From Exiguobacterium sp. s193 (GTDB lineage: Bacteria; Bacillota; Bacilli; Exiguobacteriales; Exiguobacteriaceae), in assembly GCF_018618755.1 (NCBI RefSeq), contig NZ_JACSMR010000011.1, forward strand, positions 46,608 through 110,607: a stretch of 64,000 bases of DNA. Reading direction: 5' to 3'. A program made the position numbers and the translations under genes. The notes below the pieces were generated by a model. That model saw only the letters and a program-made list of their open reading frames with translations. It searched no databases and was not told the origin of the DNA. Below are positions 1 through 9,125 of this stretch, one piece after another (position 1 is the first letter of the stretch; every line of letters starts with the position of its first letter).

Positions 1-155
1 GTCCAGTCCGTCTGTCCGAGTTCGACCGGTTTGACGTCGATTGCCGAACTGTCATACCGTTCAATCCAGGCTTCGATGTCGGAAGCACTGATCCAGCCTT
101 TCGTCGGATATCCTTCCGTGACGCGGTGATGTCTGACTAATCCAATCGTTTTCAT
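1..155 (-). CDS. Histidine phosphatase family protein (3' part cut by window edge)
   Basis: The reverse strand encodes a protein beginning MKTIGLVRHHRVTEGYPTKG, open to the window edge, so only about 51 N-terminal residues are visible. The LVRH motif at residues 6-9 matches the phosphohistidine-forming RH of the phosphoglycerate-mutase/histidine phosphatase superfamily; the usual third residue G is H here, a variant found in some Bacilli members. The downstream text (ISASDIEAWIERYD) fits the same family. Substrate unknown. The family call rests on a short N-terminus. Confidence 0.65.
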   Translation of the reverse strand, partial: MKTIGLVRHHRVTEGYPTKGWISASDIEAWIERYDSSAIDVKPVELGQTDW

Positions 156-221
156 ACTGTTCAACGGTTCCCGTGTTCTGCAGGGAGACCGTCTCACCTC
201 ACTTTCTGTCTCTCTCTTTCG

Positions 222-1016
222 TTATAAAACCAATTGAATCGCGAGCCCGCAGAGGAGGGCGCTTAAAATGCTGAGTAAACTACCGATGATATAATATTCC
301 GCAAAGCGGCGGTCTTCAAACTGTTTAAACCGTGCCAGTGCTTTGAGGGCGATGACAAAGCCGATCGCCCCAACGGCATTGACCGCAACAAGAATGACGA
401 TGATTGCCCGTTCGACGAGCCCGATATAGCGACCGACCCCATTGATTTCCGTCGTATAGCTCCGTGCTGAATCCTCGACCTCGTGGGTGACAGAACGGCT
501 GATCCCGTTCAATTGCTCTTTTCGTGTCACTTTCCGCTCGAAATGGGATTCAATCAAGCGGGGAGCGAACGGGAGCAGTAAGGGGGCAATCCCCCGACCG
601 ACAAGTTCCGTCGCAATCAGGCTCCAGAGAATGATCCAGAGGACTTGGAAGGAGAGGGTGATATCACTCGGCCAACTGATGGGGAACATCACTGCGACGA
701 GTCCGATGATGATGCCGATATGTAACAGTTGATCCAACCAAAAAGCTGACGCCGGTTTGATGATCCGCTTGAGTTGCGAGCGGTCAATGACGGCGTGGGA
801 TACGATAATCACACTGAATAAGTAGAAAGTACTTGAGAACATAATTTGCCCAGTCAAGTAAAAATAACTTAAGACACTCGCTGTACAGAGACTATGTACC
901 CCGAGATGGACGAGCAGGGGCCGAAACTGACGATGCTTTTGCTCAGCCATCCGTTTGCCTTGAAGCGGGAAATCGGCCGCGAGATGGGCAATCAGGAGGC
1001 TTAACAGCAGATTCAT
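222..1016 (-). CDS. DUF3307 integral membrane protein
   Basis: This 264-residue protein starts MNLLLSLLIAHLAADFPLQG and has about six hydrophobic segments. The early H-x3-D-F-x-LQ pattern (residues about 10-18) is typical of DUF3307, a family of unknown function. The ATG is chosen because GGGAGG lies just upstream and the ATG overlaps the stop of the SatD-like gene as ATGA, so the two are translationally coupled. Pairing with a SatD-like gene is a recurrent arrangement for this family. No enzymatic motif is visible. Confidence 0.75.
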   Translation of the reverse strand: MNLLLSLLIAHLAADFPLQGKRMAEQKHRQFRPLLVHLGVHSLCTASVLSYFYLTGQIMFSSTFYLFSVIIVSHAVIDRSQLKRIIKPASAFWLDQLLHIGIIIGLVAVMFPISWPSDITLSFQVLWIILWSLIATELVGRGIAPLLLPFAPRLIESHFERKVTRKEQLNGISRSVTHEVEDSARSYTTEINGVGRYIGLVERAIIVILVAVNAVGAIGFVIALKALARFKQFEDRRFAEYYIIGSLLSILSALLCGLAIQLVL

Positions 1017-1660
1017 CCGATCGCCTCCCAAACTTGTAGTTGCTCGAGTGCATGCAAAAATGCTGCTTCGAGTTGCTTCCGTTGTTTACGGTGTGACCGG
1101 GCCACAAGTTTCGCAACATTAATCCGAGCATCTTTTTCTTGAAAGCCCATTTTTAATCCAATTTCTTCATATGTCGCATCCGGGAAACGGTCCATCAGCA
1201 GGTGGAGCTCGGTTTGACGATCCGTTTTCCCGAAATAAGCGGGATACAGCATCTCAATATACCCGGTCAGTAATGCGGCCGGAAAATAAGGCGGGCCAGC
1301 GAAAACGATTTGGTTGTCGACTTTTTTAGCGGCCTCTTGTGCTGCGAACGCACAAATGATGGCACTGCCGTTCGCTTCGTCTGCTTCAGTCGTCGAAAGC
1401 GTCTCATATTGACCAAATCCGATGCCGATGTAACCGTCAAGTGGACTATTGACGAGCTCGAGTAAAACGGGATAACAGATTGGATAACTTTGAAAGACAC
1501 CAAGCAAACTGTCACCAGACTTGATTTGAAATGGCACGAGGGCCTCCGGGAAACGTTTATTCAATTGCTCAGCCAATGTCCGAAGCGTCTGCAATAATTC
1601 TTCCTTACGTGGATATGCACGTGAGTTTTTGACGTCAAATGAAATGGCGACGGCTTGCAT
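1013..1660 (-). CDS. SatD-like protein with C-terminal helix-turn-helix-like region
   Basis: This 215-residue soluble protein has an N-terminal alpha/beta part (AVAISFDVKNSR at the start, SGDSLLGVFQS about 50-60) resembling the SatD family named from streptococcal operons. A C-terminal segment (about 165-195, TYEEIGLKMGFQEKDARINV) looks like a helix-turn-helix. ATG at 1658-1660 is preferred to the in-frame TTG just upstream because GGAGG sits 6 bases before it. The upstream region carries six regularly spaced GTTAC/GTAAC boxes, so autoregulation is plausible but inferred. Overlaps the DUF3307 gene by 4 bp. Confidence 0.65.
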   Translation of the reverse strand: MQAVAISFDVKNSRAYPRKEELLQTLRTLAEQLNKRFPEALVPFQIKSGDSLLGVFQSYPICYPVLLELVNSPLDGYIGIGFGQYETLSTTEADEANGSAIICAFAAQEAAKKVDNQIVFAGPPYFPAALLTGYIEMLYPAYFGKTDRQTELHLLMDRFPDATYEEIGLKMGFQEKDARINVAKLVARSHRKQRKQLEAAFLHALEQLQVWEAIG

Positions 1661-1674
1661 CAAATTCCTCCTTT

Positions 1675-1752
1675 GTTACCAGAAGTACGGTTACAAGATT
1701 AATGTTACCGAATATAAGGTAACAATTGAATTGTTACTGCTATTAGAGTAAC
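1675..1752. promoter_or_regulatory. Array of six GTTAC/GTAAC boxes upstream of satD-like gene
   Basis: GTTAC or its complement GTAAC occurs at 1675, 1690, 1704, 1719, 1733 and 1748, that is every 14-15 bp. The first three and the fifth read GTTAC, the fourth and sixth GTAAC, so neighbouring pairs form palindromes: GTTACC-N8-GGTAAC, GTAACAATT-G-AATTGTTAC and GTTAC-N10-GTAAC. The first box lies next to the Shine-Dalgarno site of the satD-like gene. The arrangement looks like a multi-site operator. Confidence 0.6.
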
Positions 1753-1923
1753 AGGAGTGATTAAAAAAACAAAGGGACAAACTGACTATTTTTAATGAGC
1801 GGGGATATAAAAAAATTATTTTTTCTTTCTAGTTAACATAACATATATTATCAATAGTAAATAATTTACGTCTCATAAATAAAGTAAACTCAATATAGTG
1901 AGACAAAACAAAAAAACACGACA

Positions 1924-2400
1924 TTAGCCGTGTTTGCGACAATCATACGGTTGGTTACGTTCCAACCGATGAATGAGCCGATCAAGGAAAATATGATGCC
2001 GGCGTTCGAGCTGTGTGATGCGTTCAAGCGGCAACCAAGCGAAATGGAAAAAATCACCGCAATCTTGACCGTCACCCGCAACACAATGCGTCCATCTGTT
2101 TTCTTGACATTCGATGTGCGCATGATAGAAATATGTGTAATGGACACGCATCCGCTCCGGATAACGCATCTCTTCTTCACCAACGTATTGAACGGTCGCA
2201 AGCGATAGACCGCTTTCTTCTAACGTCTCGCGGACAGCTGCTTCCTTGGCGATTTCTGCGTCTTCAATTGTCCCAGCAGGAATCTGCCAGTCACTATCTG
2301 GAGCTGATTGTGGATGAAAAACAAGTAGTTCCCATCCCTCTGGTTGTTCCCGTGTGATATAGATTGCTACTTTTTCGCGTCGTCTGAATTTCATCTTCAT
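1924..2400 (-). CDS. Nudix hydrolase
   Basis: A 158-residue protein with a complete Nudix box, G-x5-E-x7-RETLEESGL (about residues 42-64), the Mg2+-binding signature of hydrolases that cleave nucleoside diphosphates linked to another moiety. Substrate cannot be told. ATG at 2398-2400 (MKMKFRRREK) is chosen: GGAG lies 5 bases upstream, and the open frame further 5' crosses the promoter -10 box, so the longer form is not coding. It ends in a His/Arg-rich tail. It has its own promoter and a hairpin-containing leader. Confidence 0.85.
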   Translation of the reverse strand: MKMKFRRREKVAIYITREQPEGWELLVFHPQSAPDSDWQIPAGTIEDAEIAKEAAVRETLEESGLSLATVQYVGEEEMRYPERMRVHYTYFYHAHIECQENRWTHCVAGDGQDCGDFFHFAWLPLERITQLERRHHIFLDRLIHRLERNQPYDCRKHG

Positions 2401-2430
2401 CACCTCTCCAGTTAGGCAGATGGCACAAAA

Positions 2431-2456
2431 GCAGCTGAGGACGGGTCCGTAGCTGC
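2431..2456 (-). terminator. Hairpin in the Nudix leader (terminator- or attenuator-like)
   Basis: GCAGCT and AGCTGC flank an inner GGAC/GTCC pair, and on the minus strand the stem is followed by TTTTG. It lies between the predicted promoter at 2533-2561 and the Nudix ATG, so it would act inside that transcript rather than after parC, which has its own terminator. Confidence 0.5.
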
Positions 2457-2532
2457 TTGAGAAATACATATAAGCTACGCTTCGAACCGCTTCGCATCTA
2501 ATGTGACATGCTTGACCTGACCATTTTCTTTT

Positions 2533-2561
2533 ATTGTAGCGGTTATTGGTCATTGTTTCAA
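2533..2561 (-). promoter_or_regulatory. Sigma-A promoter for the Nudix gene
   Basis: On the minus strand, TTGAAA (-35) and TACAAT (-10) are separated by exactly 17 bases. Transcription would start near 2526, giving a leader of roughly 125 nt before the Nudix ATG. Confidence 0.65.
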
Positions 2562-2644
2562 TTTGTATACTAAAGATTCGTTAAGATTTTATAGAAATAA
2601 TCAAAAAAAATACAAAAAAACTGATTTTTTCGCGAATTCATCGA

Positions 2645-2683
2645 CAAAAAAAGACGCCCCCTACTTAATCGTGAGGGACGTCT
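2645..2683 (-). terminator. Terminator of parE-parC
   Basis: Minus strand: AGACGTCCC and GGGGCGTCT stems, loop of about 14, followed by a run of seven T, directly after the parC stop. Confidence 0.8.
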
Positions 2684-2688
2684 GACCA

Positions 2689-5094
2689 TCAAACGGTATA
2701 CCAGTCGACGAGTGGACCGAATTTTTCTTCATCATAAGCAAATGAACCGTTCGATAAGCGATCAAGATAAGACAAGGAACCGATTTGAATTGATTTTTCT
2801 TGTTCTTTTCCGATCAAAACAAGTTCTTTTTGATTCGTTACATCAAGGAGTGCCGCTACCTGATGCGGTTTTGATTTTAAATCACGCAACAATTGTTGAC
2901 CACGTAAGGCACGATTCGTGACCTGGAACTGATCGGCGAGTCGCATCTTCTTCAAGGCACCCCGCTGTGTCAATAAGACGATGTTTGGTGCTTGCGTAAA
3001 GGCGATTGCCCCTGCTACAACATCGTCATCCTTCAGGTTGATGGCTTTGACACCTGCTGCCCGGACACCGACGACTGGCACGTCATCTTCCGTGAACCAA
3101 AGACCGAAGCCATTTTGTGTCGCGAGGAACAGTTGTTTTTCGCCAGTCGAGACGGCAGCATAGAGGACCTCGTCATCCGCTTTTAAGCGGACGCCTTGCA
3201 GTGGCTTCGATTTCCGCTGGGCATTGTAATCACTCAACTTCGACCGTTTGACCATCCCTTGACGTGTCACGAACAGACAGTGTGCTGTTTCGTCGAACGT
3301 CCGGACGAGATCAATCGAGAGGACACGATCGCCGGGCTCGAGTGGCACGAGATTCGCGACATGTTGCCCACCATCCTTCCATTTCGTGTCTGGAAGTTGG
3401 TGAACGGGAATCAATAGGTAATTCCCGCGTGTCGTCCAGACGATGACGTGATCCGTCGTCATCGCTTGCCCTTGATAGAGCAGACGATCTTGTTCCTTAA
3501 TCTCCGGAAGGTCGTTCGATGCACCGAATGAACGGAGTGACGAACGTTTGATGTAGCCATTTTTCGACATGAAGACCATCGTTTCTTCGACGGCGATCAT
3601 GACTTCTGTCTTCAGCTTCAGTTCTTCGACTTCAGCTTCGACCGTCGAACGGCGTTCATCCGCGACCTGATCCTTTAAGATGCTCAATTCTTTGATGATG
3701 AGGCGATTCCGTGTTTTTTCATCGTTCAGAATCTTCTCGAGACGCGTGACTTCCTTCTCGAGTTTTTCTGCCTCTTCTTGCAATTCGACGATGTCTGTAT
3801 TCGTCAGGCGATACAGTTGGAGCATGACGACAGCTTCCGCTTGTCGGTCCGAGAAAGAGAACCGTTCAATCAGGTTCTCTTTTGCTTCCGCTTTGTTCGT
3901 CGCAGCCCGAATCAGGCGGAGTGTCTCATCGAGGACAGAAATCGCGGTCATCAAGGCAGAAACGACTTCTTGACGGCGTTTCGCTTGATCGAGATCAAAC
4001 GTTGTCCGGCGGATGACGACTTCCTTGACGTGACTTAAATAAGCATCCAGTAAGGCAAGGACACCCATTTGACGGGGAGTCCGCTCGTGGATGGCAACCA
4101 TATTGTAGTTATAGGCGACTTGGAGGTCGGTTTGCTTGAGGTAAAAATGTAAAATCCCCTCTGCATCAGCCTCTTTTTTCAGTTCGATGACGACCCGCAG
4201 TCCGTCGCGGTCCGTTTCATCGCGGACTTCAGCCACTCCTTCGACTTTTCGATCGAGGCGTAATTCCTCCATCCGTTTAACGAGATTTGCTTTATTGACT
4301 TCATACGGTAATTCCGTGATGACGATTTGCTGACGTCCCCCGCGGAGCGTCTCGATGGTCGCCCGCGACCGGATGATGACCTTCCCACGCCCCGTTTCGA
4401 ATGCTTTTTTGATCCCGTCGAGCCCTTGCACGACGCCACCAGTCGGGAAATCAGGTCCTTGCATGTGTGTCAGTAAGTCGTTGACGTCTTTGACCGTGCC
4501 TGAGATGCGACCGATTGCCGCGTCGAGGACTTCGCCCGCGTGGTGCGGTGGAATTTCCGTTGCGTATCCGGCAGAAATCCCGGTCGAGCCATTCATCAAC
4601 AAGTTCGGTAATAACGAGGGTAAGACGAGTGGTTCTTCCGTCGTATCATCGAAGTTGAGTGTGTAATCGACCGTCTGTTTATTGATCCCGTCTAGTATCA
4701 AACTCGAGACTTTCGACAGGCGTGCTTCCGTATACCGCATTGCGGCAGCGCTATCGCCGTCAATCGAACCATTATTCCCTTGCATGTCGACGAGCGGATA
4801 CCGTAACTTCCACTCCTGGCTCAAGCGGACCATCGCCTCGTAGACGGACGAGTCACCGTGAGGGTGGTAGTTCCCGATGACGACCCCGACCGTCTTGGCA
4901 GACTTCCGGTACGCGCGGTCATACAGGTTTCCTTCCGTATGCATCGCATAGAGAATACGCCGCTGGACGGGTTTAAGCCCGTCACGCGCGTCTGGCAAGG
5001 CCCGGTCCTGGATGATGTATTTCGAATAACGACCGAACCGGTCACCGACGACCTGTTCGAGTGATAAATTTAAGATGTTTTGTAAATTAGACAT
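2689..5094 (-). CDS. parC: DNA topoisomerase IV subunit A
   Basis: This 801-residue protein is the DNA breakage-reunion subunit of topoisomerase IV, which decatenates daughter chromosomes as ParC2ParE2. The active-site tyrosine is Y121 in [10 protein letters not shown]. The quinolone-determining region [13 protein letters not shown] has the unmutated Ser82 and Glu86, equivalent to S80/E84 of S. aureus GrlA. The C-terminal half (from about 490) carries the beta-pinwheel repeats, and its length is usual. ATG overlaps the 3' end of parE by 8 bp, so the two are translationally coupled and share the terminator downstream. Confidence 0.97.
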   Translation of the reverse strand: MSNLQNILNLSLEQVVGDRFGRYSKYIIQDRALPDARDGLKPVQRRILYAMHTEGNLYDRAYRKSAKTVGVVIGNYHPHGDSSVYEAMVRLSQEWKLRYPLVDMQGNNGSIDGDSAAAMRYTEARLSKVSSLILDGINKQTVDYTLNFDDTTEEPLVLPSLLPNLLMNGSTGISAGYATEIPPHHAGEVLDAAIGRISGTVKDVNDLLTHMQGPDFPTGGVVQGLDGIKKAFETGRGKVIIRSRATIETLRGGRQQIVITELPYEVNKANLVKRMEELRLDRKVEGVAEVRDETDRDGLRVVIELKKEADAEGILHFYLKQTDLQVAYNYNMVAIHERTPRQMGVLALLDAYLSHVKEVVIRRTTFDLDQAKRRQEVVSALMTAISVLDETLRLIRAATNKAEAKENLIERFSFSDRQAEAVVMLQLYRLTNTDIVELQEEAEKLEKEVTRLEKILNDEKTRNRLIIKELSILKDQVADERRSTVEAEVEELKLKTEVMIAVEETMVFMSKNGYIKRSSLRSFGASNDLPEIKEQDRLLYQGQAMTTDHVIVWTTRGNYLLIPVHQLPDTKWKDGGQHVANLVPLEPGDRVLSIDLVRTFDETAHCLFVTRQGMVKRSKLSDYNAQRKSKPLQGVRLKADDEVLYAAVSTGEKQLFLATQNGFGLWFTEDDVPVVGVRAAGVKAINLKDDDVVAGAIAFTQAPNIVLLTQRGALKKMRLADQFQVTNRALRGQQLLRDLKSKPHQVAALLDVTNQKELVLIGKEQEKSIQIGSLSYLDRLSNGSFAYDEEKFGPLVDWYTV

Positions 5095-7057
5095 GCTTTG
5101 TCACACTCGCTTTCGTCACGTGTTCATTTTCGATGATTGAAAGGTCTTCCGCGAGTCCGAATGCGACATTATCTTCAATCCATGACCGGCGGTGGCCGAC
5201 GTTATCGCCCATCAAGACGGAAACACGTTTTTCAGCAACGGCGGCGTCGTCAATCGTGACGCGAATCAATGTCCGGGTCTCGGGATCCATCGTCGTTTCC
5301 CAGAGTTGTGGTGCGTTCATCTCACCCAGTCCTTTATAACGTTGGATCATATAGCCTTTGCCGTACTTTTTCGTTGTTTTTGCGAGTGTATCCTCATCCC
5401 AGACGTACTCGAATTTCTCCGTTTTCCCCTTGCCTTTCGAGACGCGGTACAGCGGCGGTAAGGCGACGAAGACTTTTCCGGCGTCAATCAACGGACGCAT
5501 GTAACGGAAGAAGAACGTCAGCAGGAGGACTTGAATGTGGGCGCCATCGGTATCGGCATCGGTCATGATGATGACCTTATCGAAATTACAGTCGGACAAG
5601 TCGAAATCTGCCCCGACTCCGGCTCCGATCGCATGGATGATCATGTTGATTTCTTCGTTTTTCATGATGTCCGCGAGTTTCGCTTTTTCCGTATTCAGGA
5701 CTTTCCCGCGCAGTGGCAAAATCGCTTGGAACGTCCGGTTGCGACCTTGTTTCGCCGAACCGCCGGCAGAATCTCCCTCGACGAGGAACAATTCATTTTT
5801 GTCGGCGTTTTTCGAAGCGGCCGGTGTCAATTTACCATTTAAGATGCTGGAACGTTTCTTTTTCTTGCCGTTCCGCGCCTCTTCCCGTGCTTTGCGGGCT
5901 GCTTCGCGGGCTTGGGCCGCACGGATGGCTTTTTTGATGAGCAAAGTCGCCGTTTGCGGGTTTTCTTCCAGGTACGTCGACAGACGACGGCTGATGACGG
6001 CGTCACAACTCGTCCGCGCTTCAGGAGAACCGAGTTTTGACTTCGTTTGTCCCTCGAATTGGAGAAATTCTTCCGGAATCCGAATCGAGACGATCATCGT
6101 CAAGCCTTCCCGGATATCATTGCCGTCGAGATTCTTATCTTTTTCTTTTAATAAACTATTTTTACGGGCGTATTCGTTCATGACGCGGGTCATTGCCGTT
6201 TTCGAACCGACTTCATGGGTTCCGCCGTCGCGTGTCCGGACGTTATTGACGAACGACAAGACGTTTTCCGAGTAGGCATCCGTGAATTGGAACGCGATAT
6301 CGACTTCGATTTCGTTTTCGACGCCTTCAAATGCGACTGTCGGATGCAAGACATCTTTATCGTCGTTCAAATAACCGACGAATTCACTGACCCCTTCTTC
6401 ATATTGGAAGACATCTGCCTTGTCGGACCGTTCGTCCGTCAAGGTGATTTTCAAGCCTTTTAAGAGGAAAGCGGATTCACGAAGACGTTCAGCGAGCGTT
6501 TCATAATTGTATGTCAACGTACTGAAAATTTTCGCATCCGGCTTAAAGTAAACCGCTGTCCCTTTTTGTCGCGTCGTTCCTGTCTCGAGCAAGGTCGTTT
6601 TCGGAATTCCACCATGTTCGAACGTCTGTTCAAACTGTTTGCCGTCACGATAAATCGTCACCTTCAAGTCTGTTGATAAGGCATTGACGACGGAGGCACC
6701 GACACCATGCAGTCCACCAGACGTCTTATAACCGCCTTGACCGAATTTCCCACCGGCGTGGAGGACGGTGAAGATGACCTCTGCCGTCGGTTTCCCCGAC
6801 GCATGCATTCCGGTCGGCATCCCGCGCCCGTGGTCACGGACCGTGATGGCGTTATCTTTATGGATCGTGACATCGATCTGTTCCCCGAACCCGGCAAGGG
6901 CTTCATCGATTGCGTTATCGACGATCTCATACACCAAGTGATGGAGTCCACGATGATCGGTCGATCCGATATACATACCTGGGCGCTTCCGGACGGCTTC
7001 GAGTCCTTCGAGCACCTGAATGGCATCGTCATTATAATTGTTTAAATCTGTCGCCAT
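5087..7057 (-). CDS. parE: DNA topoisomerase IV subunit B
   Basis: This 656-residue ATPase subunit of topoisomerase IV has the GHKL ATPase motifs [10 protein letters not shown] (about 45) and GRGMPTG, then the transducer, then the TOPRIM domain with [11 protein letters not shown] and DADTDG that binds Mg2+. The start is [10 protein letters not shown] at 7057, with GAGGTG 7 bases upstream; the longer open frame crosses the promoter region and lacks family similarity. It is the first gene of parE-parC. Confidence 0.97.
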   Translation of the reverse strand: MATDLNNYNDDAIQVLEGLEAVRKRPGMYIGSTDHRGLHHLVYEIVDNAIDEALAGFGEQIDVTIHKDNAITVRDHGRGMPTGMHASGKPTAEVIFTVLHAGGKFGQGGYKTSGGLHGVGASVVNALSTDLKVTIYRDGKQFEQTFEHGGIPKTTLLETGTTRQKGTAVYFKPDAKIFSTLTYNYETLAERLRESAFLLKGLKITLTDERSDKADVFQYEEGVSEFVGYLNDDKDVLHPTVAFEGVENEIEVDIAFQFTDAYSENVLSFVNNVRTRDGGTHEVGSKTAMTRVMNEYARKNSLLKEKDKNLDGNDIREGLTMIVSIRIPEEFLQFEGQTKSKLGSPEARTSCDAVISRRLSTYLEENPQTATLLIKKAIRAAQAREAARKAREEARNGKKKKRSSILNGKLTPAASKNADKNELFLVEGDSAGGSAKQGRNRTFQAILPLRGKVLNTEKAKLADIMKNEEINMIIHAIGAGVGADFDLSDCNFDKVIIMTDADTDGAHIQVLLLTFFFRYMRPLIDAGKVFVALPPLYRVSKGKGKTEKFEYVWDEDTLAKTTKKYGKGYMIQRYKGLGEMNAPQLWETTMDPETRTLIRVTIDDAAVAEKRVSVLMGDNVGHRRSWIEDNVAFGLAEDLSIIENEHVTKASVTKHV

Positions 7058-7127
7058 AGTTTTCACCTCATATAGAAAAACGCCGATTTTCCAAACGTTC
7101 GTTCGTTTTTCTAGTAGTCTGTATCTA

Positions 7128-7156
7128 ATTGTAGGCATCTTCTTGCTATCTGACAA
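7128..7156 (-). promoter_or_regulatory. Sigma-A promoter for parE-parC
   Basis: Minus strand TTGTCA and TACAAT separated by 17 bases, about 70 bases before the parE ATG and downstream of the terminator of the CoA-binding gene. Confidence 0.7.
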
Positions 7157-7165
7157 GGGGGAACG

Positions 7166-7200
7166 TAAAAAAGACACTCACTCGCGCTTGAGTAAGTGTC
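7166..7200 (-). terminator. Terminator of the CoA-binding protein gene
   Basis: Minus strand GACACTTACTC and GAGTGAGTGTC form an 11-bp stem with one mismatch and a 6-base loop, followed by TTTTTT. Confidence 0.85.
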
Positions 7201-7216
7201 ATGATTTGATCCGAAA

Positions 7217-7618
7217 TCATAAGTATTGGTGTTCGATTTTGATGCAACGGTTTTCGATATACGGGATACCTGCCCCGAGTGCTAAACTTTCTGCTTCGAC
7301 GCTCGAGAGACCGAGTTGGTTCCAAATCATTCCGACGTCGCCATGGGCAACTGCTTCTTTTGCAGTGTCCGCTAAAAACTCAGACCGGCGGAACACATCG
7401 ACGATATCGATATGGCCCGGGATGCTGTCGACCGTCGGATAAACTTTTAATCCGTTCCATTCGTCAAGCGTCGGATTGACGGGGACGACCTCGTACCCGT
7501 GTTGCACAAGGTAATCGGCGATCCAGTTCGCGGTTTTACCTGAATCACTCGAAACACCGACGACGGCAATCCGTTTTGCTTCTTTTAAGAGTTGGCGTGC
7601 TTGTTGATCAGAAATCAT
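7217..7618 (-). CDS. CoA-binding domain protein (YccU-like)
   Basis: This 133-residue Rossmann-fold protein starts MISDQQARQLLKEAKRIAVV and has the glycine-rich stretch VVGVSSDSGK (about 18-28). The C-terminal NRCIKIEH motif is typical of stand-alone CoA-binding proteins of the YccU type, related to the succinyl-CoA synthetase alpha-subunit N-domain. Its physiological role is not established. AGGGGGAG lies just upstream of ATG. It is monocistronic, bounded by its own terminator. Confidence 0.85.
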   Translation of the reverse strand: MISDQQARQLLKEAKRIAVVGVSSDSGKTANWIADYLVQHGYEVVPVNPTLDEWNGLKVYPTVDSIPGHIDIVDVFRRSEFLADTAKEAVAHGDVGMIWNQLGLSSVEAESLALGAGIPYIENRCIKIEHQYL

Positions 7619-8048
7619 TTAATTCTCCCCCTATGCGTAATTAAATCAATCTTCTTGTATATACCCGAATCACTTTCGGTTAAGCCGTTTTTCTAAAAGT
7701 TGGCGACAGTTTTGAGAAAAAATGAAAAACGCTCTGTAAGAAAATGAGATGACCAACTACCCGACGAAAGCAAGTTCGATGCAACTGAGAGCGAAATTGG
7801 TTTTTGAGAATATTTTTGCGAGATGCATCTCATTAAGGTGACATAATATAATTATTGTTATTATTCATTGGAAATGGCGTTTTTTGTTGATTTGCATCGA
7901 GTTGACCAGTCGCCCGTGAGTCGGAAAGTCGATGCAACTGAGCGCTCCCTGTCTGACAATTTAACGTTGCGTGAAATAACTATTTCACGCAAACTAGTGT
8001 ACCGTCTACCAACGTTTGGTATAGTAAGGTCAGAGGGGGAATAGACTG
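7619..8048. other. 430-bp intergenic region with repeats and palindromes
   Basis: No gene is supported. It holds AATGAGATG (7744-7752) matched by CATCTCATT (7828-7836), an imperfect direct repeat (7751-7793 and 7904-7944, sharing GACCA, CCCG and TCGATGCAACTGAG), an inverted pair TTGCATCGA/TCGATGCAA (7892-7900 and 7929-7937), and the large palindrome at 7967-7992. This could be a small structured RNA, a repeat family, or recombination/regulatory sites of the recombinase gene downstream. Confidence 0.5.
7967..7992. promoter_or_regulatory. 26-bp palindrome before the tyrosine recombinase gene
   Basis: TTGCGTGAAATA and TATTTCACGCAA are perfect 12-base arms around AC. No T-run follows on the + strand, so it is not a normal terminator. 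It lies about 57 bp before the ATG of the recombinase gene. Read as an 11-6-11 arrangement it also has the geometry of a Xer (dif-like) site. Operator and dif-like site are both open. Confidence 0.5.
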
Positions 8049-9089
8049 ATGAGTTTATTTAAAAATCTAGGAAAAACCGTTAAAACCGTCCAAATTCCGG
8101 CCCATACCGTTGATCTACCAGGCTATCTAAGGATGCCGGGGTTCATCCGCGATTACATCGACCACTTAGCTTCGAAAAATTTCTCGAAAGCAACGATGCG
8201 CCGTTATGTGTATGATTTTGATTCGTTTTTTAGTTTCGTCGCCGCTGCGTCAGGTCAAGACGTCCGGGCGATTGATATCACACAGGAGGCGTTCCTTGAA
8301 ATTGATGGTGCGGGAATTGCAGCTTACGCCGAATACTTAGCGTTGACGAAGGGCAATGCGCCGAGTGTCATCAATCGGAAATTATCGGCGTTACAATCAT
8401 TATTTCGCCATTTGATCGACATCGGCGTCTTGTCGGAAAACCCGGTCGCAAAAATCAACCGTCCGAAACAGGCGAAGCGCGATCCCGTCTACTTAACGAA
8501 ACGGGAATGGGATGAACTGATTCAACTGTTGCCGTCAAACATTGAGATGAACCCGCGGGAGGCGGCGCATTATGAACGTGACCGCGTCCGTGACGTGACG
8601 TTATTTCAGCTACTCGGCTATAGTGGGATGCGTCTCAGTGAGATGACACAATTGACGTGGAACGACCTCGATTTTCACGAAGGAACGATTCGGGTAATTG
8701 GGAAAGGTAACAAGGAGCGGGTCATCCCGCTTGCGCAACCGGCACGCATCGCCCTGCGGAAGTATGCCGCACATTATCAATTGTCGATGCGGGGAACGGA
8801 AGCGGTATTCGAGAAGCAAGGCAAACCGCTTAGTCCACGGGCAGTCCAACATATATTGAAACGGCATACCGATCGCTTGCGTCCGGTCTTACCTTTTTTG
8901 GAACGGAAACACATCACCCCGCACAAGTTGCGGCATACGTTTGCGACACGGCTCGCGACAGGGGGTGTCGATGTGTTGACGATTCAACAGTTGCTCGGGC
9001 ATGAATCCGTCGCGACGACTCAAGTCTATGCTCATATTGGTGATCAAGAGAAAAAACGGGCGATTGAACTATTTGATGGTGAACGATAA
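8049..9089 (+). CDS. Tyrosine recombinase (Xer-like)
   Basis: This 346-residue site-specific recombinase has an N-terminal SAM-like core-binding domain (about 30-130) and a C-terminal catalytic domain. All catalytic residues are present: R195 (GMRLSE), K219 (GKGNKE), H292 and R295 (HKLRH), H318 (LLGHE) and the nucleophile Y327 (VYAHI). It is about 45-50 residues longer than XerC/XerD at the N-terminus, closer in size to the single-recombinase XerS type, but the subtype is inferred. AGAGGGGG precedes ATG. The next gene, an SNF2 helicase, follows after 36 bp in the same direction. Confidence 0.85.
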   Translation: MSLFKNLGKTVKTVQIPAHTVDLPGYLRMPGFIRDYIDHLASKNFSKATMRRYVYDFDSFFSFVAAASGQDVRAIDITQEAFLEIDGAGIAAYAEYLALTKGNAPSVINRKLSALQSLFRHLIDIGVLSENPVAKINRPKQAKRDPVYLTKREWDELIQLLPSNIEMNPREAAHYERDRVRDVTLFQLLGYSGMRLSEMTQLTWNDLDFHEGTIRVIGKGNKERVIPLAQPARIALRKYAAHYQLSMRGTEAVFEKQGKPLSPRAVQHILKRHTDRLRPVLPFLERKHITPHKLRHTFATRLATGGVDVLTIQQLLGHESVATTQVYAHIGDQEKKRAIELFDGER

Positions 9090-9125
9090 TAGTATTATGT
9101 CACCTCGTGGTAAAGGAGACCTCAG

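Noticed and set aside
2401..2553. N-terminal extension of the Nudix gene
   Set aside because: It would cross the -10 box and leader hairpin, and the text lacks Nudix similarity; GGAG before 2400 sets the start.
5535..6275. 246-codon open frame on the + strand
   Set aside because: It lies entirely antisense to parE, has no ribosome site and no family-like sequence; it is a shadow of the conserved gene.
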